Origin: Nymphaea colorata
Lineage: Eukaryota > Streptophyta > Magnoliopsida > Nymphaeales > Nymphaeaceae
Length of the DNA stretch: 64,000 nt
Assembly (NCBI RefSeq): GCF_008831285.2
Contig: NC_045147.1
Location: 11,349,427-11,413,426 of the forward strand
Direction of reading: 5' to 3'
The notes under the pieces were generated by a model. The model searched no databases and was not told the origin of the DNA. It saw only the letters and a program-made list of their open reading frames with translations. The position numbers were made by a program, and so were the translations under genes. This document shows positions 34,375 through 46,349 of the stretch, piece after piece (within the stretch, counting starts at the first letter, position 1; the number at the start of each line of letters is the position of its first letter).

Positions 34375-35272
34375 GCCTATCACAAGACCATTATGTTGTT
34401 GCTTGCTATCTTGGGTTTTAAATCTTTTAAACATTCTTGCAGGAGATCTGGTCCCAATTATGTTGTTGCTAGCAAATAACACTATCTTAGGTTTTAGATC
34501 TCCTAAACATTGCTGCAGGAGATCCAGACCCTTTTTCTTTTGACTCTTTGATAAAATGATTTATTCTCTTCATAAGGAATATGAGGTAGAATAGATAAAG
34601 AGTTCTTTCCAACTCGTTACTGGAGTTGAATACCTCATTTAATAATTTACCTTATCCAACCCATACATAAGAATATATGATTTGAGAATACAAAATCAAA
34701 TTTCAGTGATAAGGCAAACATACTTTTAAATTTGAAAAATGTCAACATGCATAATAGAATCTAAAATGAATTGGGCATCAGGTTTTTTTCTCTGTTACTA
34801 ATCCAGTTTTGTAGAAAAACTAATATTGTAGACAAGCCTCTTTTTTTCTTTTTTGCATTTCTGGATGTAAATGAAGCAACAACAATGCCATATCTGTTAA
34901 ATTTGAAGTGATCAGTCATGATTCAAATTTGTATATATCTTGCATCCTACATCTAACACTTTTTGTTATCGAACCAAAACCGACAGCAAAAAACTCCATA
35001 CTCGATGCCGAAGTTACTTATAAAATTAAGATTTCCAAAAACACAATGCGGGAGCTTATGCCTCCTACTTTTGTAGTAGAAAGATCATATATACACCAAT
35101 GTAAGAATATGAGCAAAAATTAAGAAAAAATTAATCAACAACCTAAAGATTGGAGTAACTTACTCTTAGGTTTGGTTTCATAAATGATATTAGAACAATG
35201 TTGAGGACTTCTCATAGTTGGGTTCAATGACCAACATAGCATCTTTCTTTAGAAAATAATGTCCAACATTTC

Positions 35273-35416
35273 AGGGTTGTTTATCAACAGTGACACTTTG
35301 TTACTGTTTTATATATGTGTCCACCTTAAAAATTTATTCATGGAACACTCAAAAGTATTCCACTAATCGCATGCACATATAACAATAACATCATATTACT
35401 ATTGTCAAACAACCCT
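35273..35416. mobile_element. 144-bp MITE with AGGGTTGTTT ends and 3-bp target duplication
   Basis: Starts AGGGTTGTTT and ends AAACAACCCT, perfect 10-bp inverted repeats, with further near-complementary bases inside (ACAGTGA against TATTGTC). Flanked by TTC on both sides (35270-35272 and 35417-35419). Non-coding and AT-rich, with the same A-GGG...CCC-T boundary style as the element at 7674. Confidence 0.7.
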
Positions 35417-35874
35417 TTCGTTATGCAAAGGCGAGAATAACTTTAAAAAAACTCATTATATAGCCCACAAATTTGAATTGAAGAGAATGATTTTCGAGTA
35501 CGTTTAGGTATACATATAATTATTAAATATTATTATGTCTTCAAGTTATTAGGTACAGTGTTTAGCCATGGGTAGGCTTGAATCTACCATACTGGGTGGC
35601 TAATTTTAATTTTTATGTTTAGTCGTGGGGCCGAGGGAAGTGGGGCTGGTAGGGATCATGCCCTCCTCACATTTTGAAAAAAAGGATTTTTTTTTTACTT
35701 ATATTTCAAAAAAATTTAAATTGGCATATGTAAAAATCCTGAAAAATCTTATTTGGCTTCTGTACAAAATTTAAAAATACTATTCCTCCTCAAAAAAAAA
35801 AAGTTCCTAGACTCTCAGTTGCATAGTCAATTCAATCTCTCATTAATTCTTCGAAAACAGATGTCATATCCAGG

Positions 35875-36060
35875 GGTGGAGCAAAAAAAATTTCATGAGA
35901 GAGACCGAATTAAAGTTCATAAACTTTGACTTGAATCGAAATATCATTTTTCAAATTTTTTATATAGAACAAGTAATTTTTTTTTAAAATTTATATGTAA
36001 CTTTAAAGAAAAAAAATTGAGGTGAAGCTAGGGCTCATGTGGGCCCTACCTTGCCTCCGC
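35875..36060. repeat. Interspersed repeat of the GGGGTGGAGC type, copy 1
   Basis: Shares ordered motifs with 36640-36835: TTTCATGAG, CCGAATTAAAGTT, ATCATTTTTCAAA, TATATAGAACAAGT and GGGCCCTACCTTG. Ends in CTCCGCCCCTGTCAT. Sequences of this type are common noncoding repeats in plant genomes. Confidence 0.55.
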
Positions 36061-36639
36061 CCCTGTCATATCTAAATGGCATAAAGTCAGAAATTTATAT
36101 GTAATCGCGTCCGACTCCAGTCAGATATATATCGCACTCTATCTGGCAGTGAACGAGCATACTCGATCCAGTTCTGATTAGTAATTGGATCTGAATTTCC
36201 TTACCAATCTAGCCAAACACTTTTGGGTTTGGATCTGTGGTCAGATATATCAAATCCATATGCTTCCATAAGATCATCAAGATCTAGTGGAACATGATGC
36301 CTTGAAACAAAACTAAGGAGTTGGCATTCAAATCGCATGAATATTTAATGTTTCCAAGTAGACAAATTAAGACAGTAAAAGCAAAACGCTCACAAAGAAA
36401 AACATGTTCACTTGTATCTTTTCCTTCATTTCTTGCAGCCTAATTTGTTGGTTTTCCACATCTTCATATACATTTGGCATTTCATTTTTGTTCAACATGT
36501 CAAGCTTTTTTTTTTTTCCATTTTTACTTGTGGCTTTCGTCTGTTACGTCCGCGTAAAATCCCAAAGCATTTAATTTTGCAAACGGAAAGTGCATCTAGG
36601 GATCGAATTAATCATTGGGCCACTCATGTGCGCTACACC

Positions 36640-36835
36640 CAAGAAAATTTTCATGAGTCAGGCCGAATTAAAGTTTTTAAATTTTGACTAAGGCCGAAAT
36701 ACCATTTTTCAAAGTTTTTATATAAAACAAGTGAGATTCTTTTAAATTTACATGTAAATTAAAAAAAAGAAAAAATTAGGTGAGGTCAGAGACTCAGAGC
36801 CCAAGCGAGCCCTACCTTGGCTTCGCTCCTCCTCG
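36640..36835. repeat. Interspersed repeat of the GGGGTGGAGC type, copy 2
   Basis: Second copy of the repeat at 35875-36060, same strand, about 760 bases away and clearly diverged. It ends GAGCCCTACCTTGGCTTCGC. Confidence 0.55.
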
Positions 36836-37650
36836 AGACAATTCAACATGTCAAGTTTGATGGGCGCCATGGTCACAAAACTTTTCACTTGTGTGTGAAC
36901 TTAATCTCAAGGAATATGTATGGACCAATTTAGGTTGATGAACATGGAGCTGCAGCTTCCATTTGACTCATGGGAAGTTTGAAAGTGAATTGGTGATGAA
37001 GACAAGAAATTATTCATTGAGGTGGGTACAACTCAACGCCGGCGGTCGAACGTACCCCCGGTAGTAAGTCGCTCCTACCACCAAACTGCCTTTATAAGAA
37101 GCCAACCGTTCCAACCTCCCAATAATTATAAACACAAGAATAAAATCAAAGGGCAGTAAAAAATAAAAATGAAGATAAACTGCATTATTTTCAGCCATCT
37201 GAGTTTCTTTCTCTCTCTCTCTCTCTCTCACACACACATTGCACAATAATTTGTATGCAAAAATTGGTAAATCATGGACAATCATGTCAGGGAAAAAAAT
37301 CAGACCCCTTAAGTTTTTTATAAAAGTATTTTAAAAAAATGTAAACATCCAAATTCATTTATTAGTACAATTTTACTGCACAAACTTGTCCTAAACAAGT
37401 TGATTTTGTGAGGAATATCATGTTTTTAGTGTCAAAATTTTGATGTTGTAGGAATCTTAATTTCAATTTCTATTATTGTAAGGGCATTATTAGACTAAAA
37501 AAATGATCAACTTAAAATTTGTTTCTCATCAAATTGCTTTGAAGATCATATATATAAAGTTAGATTGCCAAAAAAAAAGGACACTTTAGTAGTCGTATTT
37601 AAGGGATATAGGATTTAGCTTTTGTCCCTCACCTAGCAGACTAGGATCAA

Positions 37651-37653
<3 letters not shown>

Positions 37654-37719
<66 letters not shown>
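37654..37719. repeat. (TA)n microsatellite, about 33 units
   Basis: Uninterrupted AT/TA dinucleotides. Shorter TA tracts occur at about 39523-39538, 39711-39725 (running into TG repeats), 47251-47276 and 47743-47760. Confidence 0.97.
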
Positions 37720-38289
37720 CTTGAAATCAGCATGCAAACATCGATCCATTGTTGGATGGTTTTTTTCACATTTTAACGCTCCTAAAACCTGCTGCAAGTG
37801 GTGCATTTCATGGTAGGAGTTCCTTAAACATGGTCTTTAGTCATTGTTTAAGACTGTTTTTTTAGCATTGCAAAATATATAAAAAAAAGTCACCCAGCAA
37901 TGGATGTGTGTGTATATATATATATGGAGAGAGAGAGAGAGAGATAGCTATCTAACCCTCATGTACTAGACTTTGATGAGAATAATCTACGTCACCGATT
38001 CCAACAAGATCAAATAATAGAGATTAAGTAACAAATATAGAAGTCAAAGTGGTATTTAAAAATTAAAAAAATGACTTTGAAAAGAAAGAGAGGAAAAACA
38101 AGAGGGGAACAAAAGAGTTTTCTTAAAAGAAACCCCTTGTCTCCTTTGAGGGATAGTTTGAACCCTTAAAAAAGAACTTGACTTCTATGCTTGTAACTTA
38201 ATATCGACTATCTAATTTCTTTAAACTAGATAGCACAGATAGGGACAGAGAGAGTAAGAGAGAAGAAAACTTGCAGATATCAAATATCA

Positions 38290-38490
38290 TTACTTGTTCC
38301 ATTACATCTTCCAAAATCGTAAACCGTCTTCATACATCGTGTATGTCCCTTTTTTCATCCTGTTTTAAAACCCATACAAGTGATTTTGCACTACCTGTAT
38401 GACCAACCAGATTTCACTTGTAAGTCCATTTAACAAAAGCATACTGATCTTTAACAAAAATTTGGAAACCTAATAGGCTAACTCCAAATC
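38290..38490. repeat. Interspersed repeat, copy interrupted by a miniature LTR element
   Basis: Matches 29135-29400 in order and orientation. After the inserted element the homology continues at about 38903-38960 (CTCTTTATTTGCTATGTCTT). Overall the copy is diverged and somewhat shorter than the one at 29 kb. Confidence 0.6.
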
Positions 38491-38897
38491 ACATCAGTAA
38501 CAACCTGACCCACTCCTAAGCTCGGGCCCCTGGTTCGGCGGATCTCAACCTGCCTCCTAACAATTTCAGCTTCAACCCCAAAAAAACTAGGAACCAAGAC
38601 AATCATTTAATTAATGGCCTCCCTTTATAAGATCTTGAAGTTCCCTTGGGGTGTTACAATTCACCCCCCTTAAGGCACACGCGTCCGCACGTGTGGGGCC
38701 CTAGGTCCGAGTGTTGAACCGACTTTGATACCACTATAACAACCCGATCAACTCCTGGACTCAAGACCTTGGTTCGGCGGATCTCAACCTGCCCCCTAAC
38801 AAGTTCGGTTCGAACCCCAAAAAGGTTAGGAATCAAGACAATCATCTCATTAATGACCTCCCTTTATCAACCTTTGAAGATCCGTTGGGGTGTTACA
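38491..38897 (-). mobile_element. Second miniature LTR (TRIM-like) element
   Basis: Two copies of a roughly 160-bp repeat (about 38500-38658 and 38735-38897) share GGTTCGGCGGATCTCAACCT and GGGGTGTTACAA. On the minus strand each starts TGTAACACCCCAA and ends ...GTTGTTA. Between them is TGGTATCAAAG, a primer-binding-like site beside the upstream LTR, about 45 bases of internal sequence, and the purine run AAGGGGGGTGAAT just before the downstream LTR. No coding room. AAATC at 38486-38490 and 38898-38902 is a possible 5-bp target duplication. The LTR copies differ at many sites, so this insertion is older than the element at 402-1118. Confidence 0.65.
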
Positions 38898-40361
38898 AAA
38901 TCTCTTTATTTGCTATGTCTTAGATTCAAATCAAAATGTCTATGTGCCTATGTCTTGTGCTATTATTAGTCTTGTTTTATTATCTTTTGTGTTGTAAATG
39001 GGAGCCATTCATCAATTGCCTTGGCCAATGCAAAGAGATCAGGATCGAGTTCCACACCATCATGCATATATTTCTTCAACAGGGCGAATTCTCTTGTAAC
39101 ATCTTATTTGCATAGGAAGACTTCAGAATGATCATACGTTAAACAAATTCTTGGACTACTTTAGTGCCAGATGCCGCTCTTCTTATTTTCCAGCTTGCTT
39201 TCGAGACAAGAACCACGGGCAACTAGGGATCAGTTGGCAAAACGCTACCAGACCAAATCCTCGATCGGTTCCATTTCAGAGAGGGTCATCACGACCTATG
39301 TCGAAATAATCCAAGTGTCATTACTGACGTCAGTCCACCAACTGGAGTTCAAATTGAATTTTTAATGTAGTCGATACGAGTAAGAAAAGTTGTGAACTAT
39401 TAGATGACAAAGCTTATATACTCACTTTTTTCTTCTTCTTTCTCGTTGCTTGTCTCTCAATGATTGATCTAAAAAATAGCATTGAGCGAGATTGTTTCTT
39501 ATCCCTGTAAACATCTAACACTATATATATATATATATAAACAGTGTCGTCATATGTGTTTAATAACTGTTGGATAGTTAAAAATTAAACTCATTATTAA
39601 AAAAGCCATAAATCATCATTAAAGCTACCACAAACAATTGGCACGTTATAAAACATGGCTAACGCAAATTCATTGACTATTTTTTATTGGACAAACTTTT
39701 AAATTTTAACTATATATATATATATGTGTGTGCGTGTGTGTGTCTCACTATCCCCGGCAAATTTAGCCAACATCATAAAGATGCTAACCTTAAATTCCCA
39801 CTTCTTGAGGGACCAAATTTATGGAAATTTTAGACATCCATTGAATTCAAAATCTTTATTAAAACTTGTATATGAGATTAATGTAATCAAGCAATTAATG
39901 TAGCGGTCTTACAGAAGCAATCACAAAAATTATTTTTTTAAGATTGCCATTTTTGAGAGAATACAGGTAACATGACCAAAAAATTTGGGTCATATTAATC
40001 AAACTCATCTTCCACATTTCTGAGAGTCCGAGACGAATGATCTGAAGCAGAAGCACATCCAGAACGTTTAGCTAAAAAAAAGAAAAAAAAGAAAAAAGTA
40101 AAACGACTGTTAATGGAATCGTTCCCCCTGAACTTCCATGTGCAAAAGCTCTCTGCATGTGTATAGGTGCGTAACCTTTTTTAGCATTCTTCACCCTCCG
40201 CTGTTTAAACAGGAATCGACCGCCGAGAATGAAACTTTCAGTATCTTCAACCTGGAGACCAGAAACAGCTTAAGGCCAATCCGGCTGAGAAGAATTTACT
40301 TGCTCTGCTAAAATATTTTAGCTCCAGCGAATGCAGAAGTATCAAAAAATGCAAAGGTTCA

Positions 40362-40423
40362 CTTAAATTAACTTCACCAACTCATGCATCGTCTTAAATT
40401 AACTTCACCAACTCATGCATCGT
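40362..40423. repeat. Perfect tandem duplication of a 31-bp unit
   Basis: Two adjacent copies (40362-40392 and 40393-40423) beginning CTTAAATTAACTTCACC appear identical. Likely a recent local duplication. Confidence 0.9.
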
Positions 40424-42491
40424 CTCTGCACGATAATGGACAACATCTTCCACAGCCTAAAAGCTCTCAAATACTTCTTTTTCAGAACCCAACTTGCCTG
40501 TTCTTCTCTCCGACAAATCTTCTGCTCGCACTGAAGTTTCAAGATTGACGGTGACACTGTTAGCATTTTCCGTCCTACCTTTTGCATCTGGAAAGGTCTG
40601 AGTTTCTCATGGGCAGCCTTGGTTTCATCTGAATAGCACATACAGATGAAGATGAACGACCTCCAGAAAAGCCAAGAAGAAGATGGATTGTTTTATGTTG
40701 CGTTGAAGTTCCCTAGGCCGATTTTTAGGGCAGACAGAAATAAAAAAGCATTTGAAGGTTCCATGAAGTATAAAGTACTTCACCAGGTATCAGTCACGGC
40801 TTAGGAATTAGGATGGTAGGGCGGTAGGCCACAATAGTTATCTGCCTCTTCCAACCCAATCCCAATGTACTGCTTCATGGAATCTTTTCCGTCTATTTTA
40901 TATAATCATATACGTTACAGGAAATAGCGAAGCCATCACATCCACTGTTTCCCATGGCTAGAATGGAGCCAAAGAGGGTTGAAGACATAGAGTTTAGGGT
41001 TGCCACCAAAGAATTAATTAACAATCAGGCGCTGAATTACTTGTTCCCCTTCTCATTTATTGCTCGTCAACGGACGCTCCCCATTTCAAACAGCATGCAA
41101 AGTTGCAAACCAAGCAAGAGGGGGTTGCTTCCGGGAAGAGGAAATCAAAAAAATCAAACCTCCATTAATGGCACCCCTCCGTCTCGACACAGTAACGAAA
41201 GCAGACCACGTGCAGAGGAAGACCATCAGTTCAATTCAACAATGCACAGAAAAACCAGATGTACTCCACTCTTTGGGAGCTAGAGACTTGACAATTGAAG
41301 CGTCGTGAGTCATAAATGACCTGAAAATATGGTGCGGATGGGAGACTGTAATGAAGCTTCGGAAGACAAATTCATGTCAGTTCCGAAGGAGAAAAGGAAC
41401 AATGATGCTTGAAATAAAAAAGGCAAGACATTCTGAATGGGATAGGAAATGAGGACTTGTTTATGTTCGCTCCAGAAACGCATAAACTGCTGTCACCATG
41501 ACCGCGAAATGCCCAGACGATGGGATAACAGGAGAAAAACAAAGTACTTCTCAGCGGCGAAATTAATCAGAAGATGGGATAGCGTGAATCGATTGAGCGA
41601 CAAATGAGGAAAGGAAATGACCAAACATGAAGGGTAGATTTCCAAATCCGTTCGCTCAATTCATCAAACATGCAGAAACAGTTTTCAAGCAAAGAACAAG
41701 AAGAATAGTCTTGTTCTGCAGCATGCCGTAGTTGTTTTAGATGAGATAACATCTAAAAAGAAAAGGGCTCTGTGATCAAGCACCAATGGCATCAATCCCG
41801 TGGCAGGGATTGAACATTGTTGACATTGCAGATTGATGCATGACTAGATTTCAAGAGAAACAAACTAAACTTAGTGAGGCACAAACGGGGTGAACTTCAT
41901 CTCCTGTGACCCGTCTGCAGTATGTTTCTTTTTTTGTTTTTTGTTTTTTGGGTGCGCTTTCCTTGTGCTGGCAGACTGAACATGCAGGTGAAACTGTGCG
42001 CGCGTACGTGAGGGATAGAAAGCCATAATGAAGCGCACGTGACATTTGAGAACACCATAGAAAGAAATCATGGCCTCGTACGCAATCATCCCGTCGAAAG
42101 GGCAGAGAAGAGTACACAAAGCCACACGCCCAAAGGAGAGAACTCAGGTTGGGAGCAGTAGAATTTCAGAACCACCGAAGGAGATTTGGGCATCCATCAA
42201 GATGTGACTTCCCATTAGCAACAAGCAGTAGTCTTCCTTCTGAAAAGAAAGCAAAACCACAGGTTCCGATCGAACAAAGAAATTCCGGCTCGCCCTGTTA
42301 CAACAGCCCTTTTTTGCCCTTTTACGACTAGCCTACTAATTCCTGGTCTGTATTTCTTTTCAAATGTTTGTGATTGAAAGAGTTAGATGGTTGGGGTGCT
42401 TCGTTAGAAGTGGACGGTAACATGAGATCATATGTGCGGACTAAAGGCGAAGAGGAGGAGGCGGTGGGTACAGAAGGAAGATTGGTGTCTC

Positions 42492-43372
42492 TTAGTTGGA
42501 GAGGGCTTTGGCAGTGGAACCCATCGGCGCGGTTGCTCTGTGCCTATTCAGGAGTTCCCTAGCGAGTGCCTGAAGCTCACCTCCGGCGGCTTGGTCCGAC
42601 TGGTTCCGGCCGTTGCGGAGAGCGATCTCCACTTGCTGCTGCTGATGCAGCTGCTGCTGTTGGTGGTGGTGCAGCTGCTGCTGGGCCTGAGACCATGCAG
42701 GGTCGAAGATGTTGGACATGTCGAAGTTGGCTATGTTGGAGGTGGTCGGAAGCTCGGGAACCGCCGGCGGCTGAAGGGATGGCAGGGGCGCCTGATGCGT
42801 CAGTTCCAGTGTCGAGAGGTGGGCTTGCATGTAAGCCAATTCCGCTTGCAGATTCACCACCTGATGACGTTCTCGTTTCAAGACGACCAACCAAACAAAG
42901 CTTTAGTCTCAGAAATCAAGAAATACCCTTTTCTTCCTAACATGCAGCAGAGAGATTAAATATATATACGACTTTCGAATGGCATCGACGGATCTAGCTT
43001 CGGCTTCGTGATCCACGAAAGAAAAAGAAGAGGGAATTAGATGAATGGTGGTGGTGGTGGAGTTACCTGCTGCTGGAGGGCGAAGATGTGGGCGACGCAG
43101 CCGTAGACGGGGTCGCGGAGGCGGGCTTGGGCCTCGTAGCAGATGGTGACGACGGCATCGAGGCGCTTGTGGGGAGGGATGTGGAGGAGGAGCTTGGACA
43201 CGTTGCTGGCGCCGAACACCTTGTGGACGGCGGCGAAGTGGGCGGCGCCCTGCTCCGAGTCGAAGTATGGCGCGAATATGCACGCATTGACGCACTTCCG
43301 CCTGAGAAACTTGCAGGCACCACACGGCCCGCCGCCTCCTCCTCCACCTCCGCCTCCGCTGCTGCCACTCAT
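42492..43372 (-). CDS. LBD18: LOB-domain (LBD) transcription factor, LBD18/LBD30-like, 224 aa, two exons
   Basis: Exon 1 is 43372-43067 and exon 2 is 42860-42492, with a GT-AG intron of 206 bp (43066-42861) after ...IFALQQQ, the usual LBD intron site. The spliced frame is 675 nt. After a poly-Gly start comes the C block (Cys17, 20, 27, 31; CX2CX6CX3[17 protein letters not shown]), then [17 protein letters not shown] of the GAS block, [13 protein letters not shown], and a leucine-zipper-like [18 protein letters not shown] (LX6LX3LX6L), so it is class I. The C-terminal half is Gln/His-rich and ends with [20 protein letters not shown], which resembles the LBD18 tail. LBD18 and relatives act in the nucleus in auxin-driven lateral root and vascular development. 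The assignment within the LBD18/30/31 group is from memory. The start at 43372 is chosen because the in-frame ATG at 43435 precedes the family N-terminus. Confidence 0.93.
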
Positions 43373-43557
43373 TCTGCAAATCAATAAACTCCGCAAGAGA
43401 AGGGAACCAGATCGATCAAGAGCAACGACGATCAACTCTCTCTGCCCACAGCGGAAGGGATCAACCTGAGTAGGAGGAGGGTTTTGTAGGAAGCGGAGGC
43501 AGCCCTTTCTCTCTCTACCTCTCTCTCTTGTGCCTTGTGCGTGGGACTCCTGGGTTT

Positions 43558-43565
43558 CTTTTATA
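43558..43565 (-). promoter_or_regulatory. Putative TATA box of the LBD gene
   Basis: Minus-strand TATAAAAG lies about 190 bases upstream of the start codon, followed downstream by a GA-rich leader (CT runs at 43507-43530 on plus). The position is typical of a plant core promoter. Confidence 0.5.
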
Positions 43566-43599
43566 TTTTTCTTGACATATTTTTTTGGTTTTAAAATTT

Positions 43600-45600
43600 T
43601 CGGCTTTTAATCTTTAAAGCCACGCCAAACCACCACCACTAGACCGTCTTTTAACAGCTTGCGTGAAGCAAGCACCCCCTCTCTCCTCCCAGTAGCAGGA
43701 AGCCACCCTCTCTCTCTCTCTTTTCTCTCTCTAAACTAGCAACTCCCAAGTTCCTAACCGCCGCCTCTGCATGCACTCGTGTATGACTCTCCACCCATGT
43801 GAATCATCTCCATCTTTCTCACTCTCTCTATCTATCCTTCTCTGTGCGGACCAGCTGTAGGGTGGCGACGCCGACGCGGTGTGGCTTCGCCGAGCTGTGA
43901 GCCGAGAGCGGCAGGCGATGGTTCGACGCGGTTCCGTCGCAGATACCAAAGCCTACCTGCTTCGGTACGACAATCGAGTATTGTAATACTATTTCTAGCA
44001 ATTCAGATAAGTTGAGAAGCAAGCGGAGATTTAATGTAATCTCCTTGAAACCACAAAAGAAAACGGCGACCAACATCTCCGGGATCTCACGGAAATGATG
44101 GGTTTATTGTCATCGAAAGCGCTCTCATTAGGATTCATATATAAATCAAAAAACTCAAACTGCGCATAGATTTTCCCATCGGAAACGTCTAGAGATCTCC
44201 GACTTCTCTCCGTGCGGCCGAAGCGTTAATACCCAGGAGATCAAAGATTGAGGGCAAGACTTTTGCACCGCAATCTTTCATGGGTAGCTCGAGTTTGGTT
44301 TCCGATTAAGACAGATCGGCGCCGCTCTCTCATGCTCGCCGACGCCACCGGAAAGTAGAACGGTCAAGACCAAATAAAAAAGTAAAGCCGAAAAACCAAA
44401 GGGAAAAAATGGAGAAATTATTTGGATTTGGAGGTGGTGATGATGATGACGATGAGGAGGAGGGGTTGAGGGTGCGTGACACATGCGGCTCGTGTCATAT
44501 GACGGCCACGTGGAGGCGCCGAAGGCTGTACGTAACGGAAGCGCCGAGCTGATGTCATGTGGCGGGCCCCACGCGCCGTTCCCTCTGAAAAGGCACCAAG
44601 AAAAAACTTTCTTCCTTTCAATTTCTTCCCGATTTTGAAACTCGTTGCTTCCCGTCCATCCAAAAGCCTCCTCCCTTTCACTACCTGCTGAGGATTCCCC
44701 GTTTTTCGATGCGGTAAAAAAAAAAAACCAGAGAAGAAAACTGAACCAGAGAGAGTTGCATGGAAGAGAAGAGAAAGAGAATAGAATAGAATATTATAAA
44801 AGAAAGGAAGAAGTTGAAAGAGATCGTGACCCCCACACCCTTCATGTACTCCATCTTCCTTCTCTCTCTGTGGAAGAAGCGATTGGAAACGGCGCCGAGA
44901 CCGCGCCGTCCGGTTTCTGTCTGGTCAGTGTGTGAGAAGAGGAAACCGAGGAAGGGCCCCGCCCGCTCCCCTCCTTTGTTTGACCGGCACAGCTCCGCCC
45001 GTCGGGCCTTCTCCGTCTCATAAATACTGCCGTCCGCTTTACGTTCTCCGGTTGCCCGTGTTCCCCTGCGTGAGGACAAGGACGGCCCTCCCCTCGTGTA
45101 TTTTGGCTCCGTGGGGCGTGACCAACTTCATGAAATTCATGAGCCCTGCTGCCTTCGAACCCTCCCCACTTCGCGAACTCGGTGGCCCTCCCAAACACGC
45201 CCCGCCAAATCCTGGAACGCCGTCCTTGGTCTCGCCCTTTTGGCGTTTCGGAACCGAACTGCAGCTGAGCTCAGTCGGTGGTGCCCATGAATCCAGCGGA
45301 AAGCGAAGCTTATGAAGCTTGGTTTATGTTGGTAGATGCTGTTGTAGATTCAATAGCAGATCACGCTGTTGTTTGTCTATTTTCATCTAGTCTTTGTTGG
45401 ATATGTAGCCTTTTCCGGGCTCGATAGAGCCCGCGGATCCGAGCCTTTCTCAGCATTGGCACCTACGATTACATGCCAAAAGCAGTATCTCATGTGTCTC
45501 CAGATTGTGCTGCCTAACCTAAGTGTTCTTTCCCTTTTCTTTTATTTTTTTTTTTCTACTGAAAGGACCTTTCAGACGGCTCAGTTCAGTGGAACCTTCC
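43600..45600. other. Upstream region of the LBD gene, no recognisable gene
   Basis: The segment contains CT/GA-rich runs (43705-43733), a GC-rich part at 44480-45270 and many short overlapping frames. One plus-strand frame at 44409-44555 (48 codons, MEKLFGFGGGDDDDDEEEG...) is open but unfamiliar. I read this as promoter and intergenic DNA. Confidence 0.45.
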
Positions 45601-45883
45601 TTGTGATTTGGTTGCACTAACCAACGATTCAGAGGTCTACGTATGTCAACTCAAACTTCACTTTTATCTCACTTTTTTATATCCCCATCAACTTTATACT
45701 ATATGGTTGCCACTGTAGTCATGGCGGAGCCAATGAAATAGCTATGGTGTTTAGTACTCATTTTGGGATTACTTTAAGACCTTAAAGGCACTTATTAATA
45801 GATTTTCATATTAAAATAGGCTATATAACAAAACAAAAATATGAAAAAAAAAAATTGAGAAACTGCCCACACTAGCCCACCAC

Positions 45884-46349
45884 TAGGGGGTGAACACGAG
45901 ACGAGTCAAACCCGAGTTCAGTCAGCTCGAACTCGGTTTTACTAATGAAACTTTGAGCTCTAGTTCGATAATAGCTCGATAGAAGTAGTTTGAGCTTGAC
46001 TCCACAGTTACGTGTTGAGCTCAAACTCAACTCGATTAAGGTTCGACAAACTTTGTCATAAATTGAGCTTGACTCGATTAAGGCTCGACAAATTTGAAGG
46101 AGCTTTTGTAAAAACTTACATAATTAATTAACATCAATATACTGATTTCTTAATTAAAAAAAAAAGTCAGATATTTAAAAAAAATCGCTACACATCATCG
46201 GGCTTTAACAGTTCGAGTTCAATGAACTCAAACTCGACACAAGTGAACTTGAGCTCGACTAATAATAGAGCTCGACTAGTAATAAGCAAATGACTCAACT
46301 TGAACTCGTTCACGGGCCAAACTTTAATGAGTTTCATTGTTCACCCCTA
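45884..46349. mobile_element. 466-bp GAGCTCGA-rich element with TAGGGG(G)TGAACA ends, family member 3
   Basis: The start TAGGGGGTGAACACGAG and end ATTGTTCACCCCTA are inverted repeats with one extra G. The interior is dense in AACTCGA/GAGCTCGA words shared with 7858-8213 and 34045-34374. Non-coding. Target duplication not clear. Confidence 0.55.

Larger units (their letters stand above)
32530..42491. other. Gene-poor interval with interspersed repeats
   Basis: No frame here reads as a known protein; the longest are near 60-110 codons and unfamiliar. From 42130 to 42491 the DNA is probably the 3' UTR and flank of the LBD gene. Content that can be supported is the set of repeats listed separately. 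Confidence 0.5.

Noticed and set aside
38807-38825. tRNA-like GGTTCGAACCCC motif
   Set aside because: It lies inside the LTR of the miniature element, with no matching A box or acceptor stem.
42566-42940. Plus-strand frames over the second LBD exon
   Set aside because: Shadows of the Gln/His/Leu-rich coding strand of the LBD gene.
44409-44555. 48-codon frame with a poly-Asp/Glu run upstream of the LBD gene
   Set aside because: Short, low complexity, and no similarity to a known small protein.
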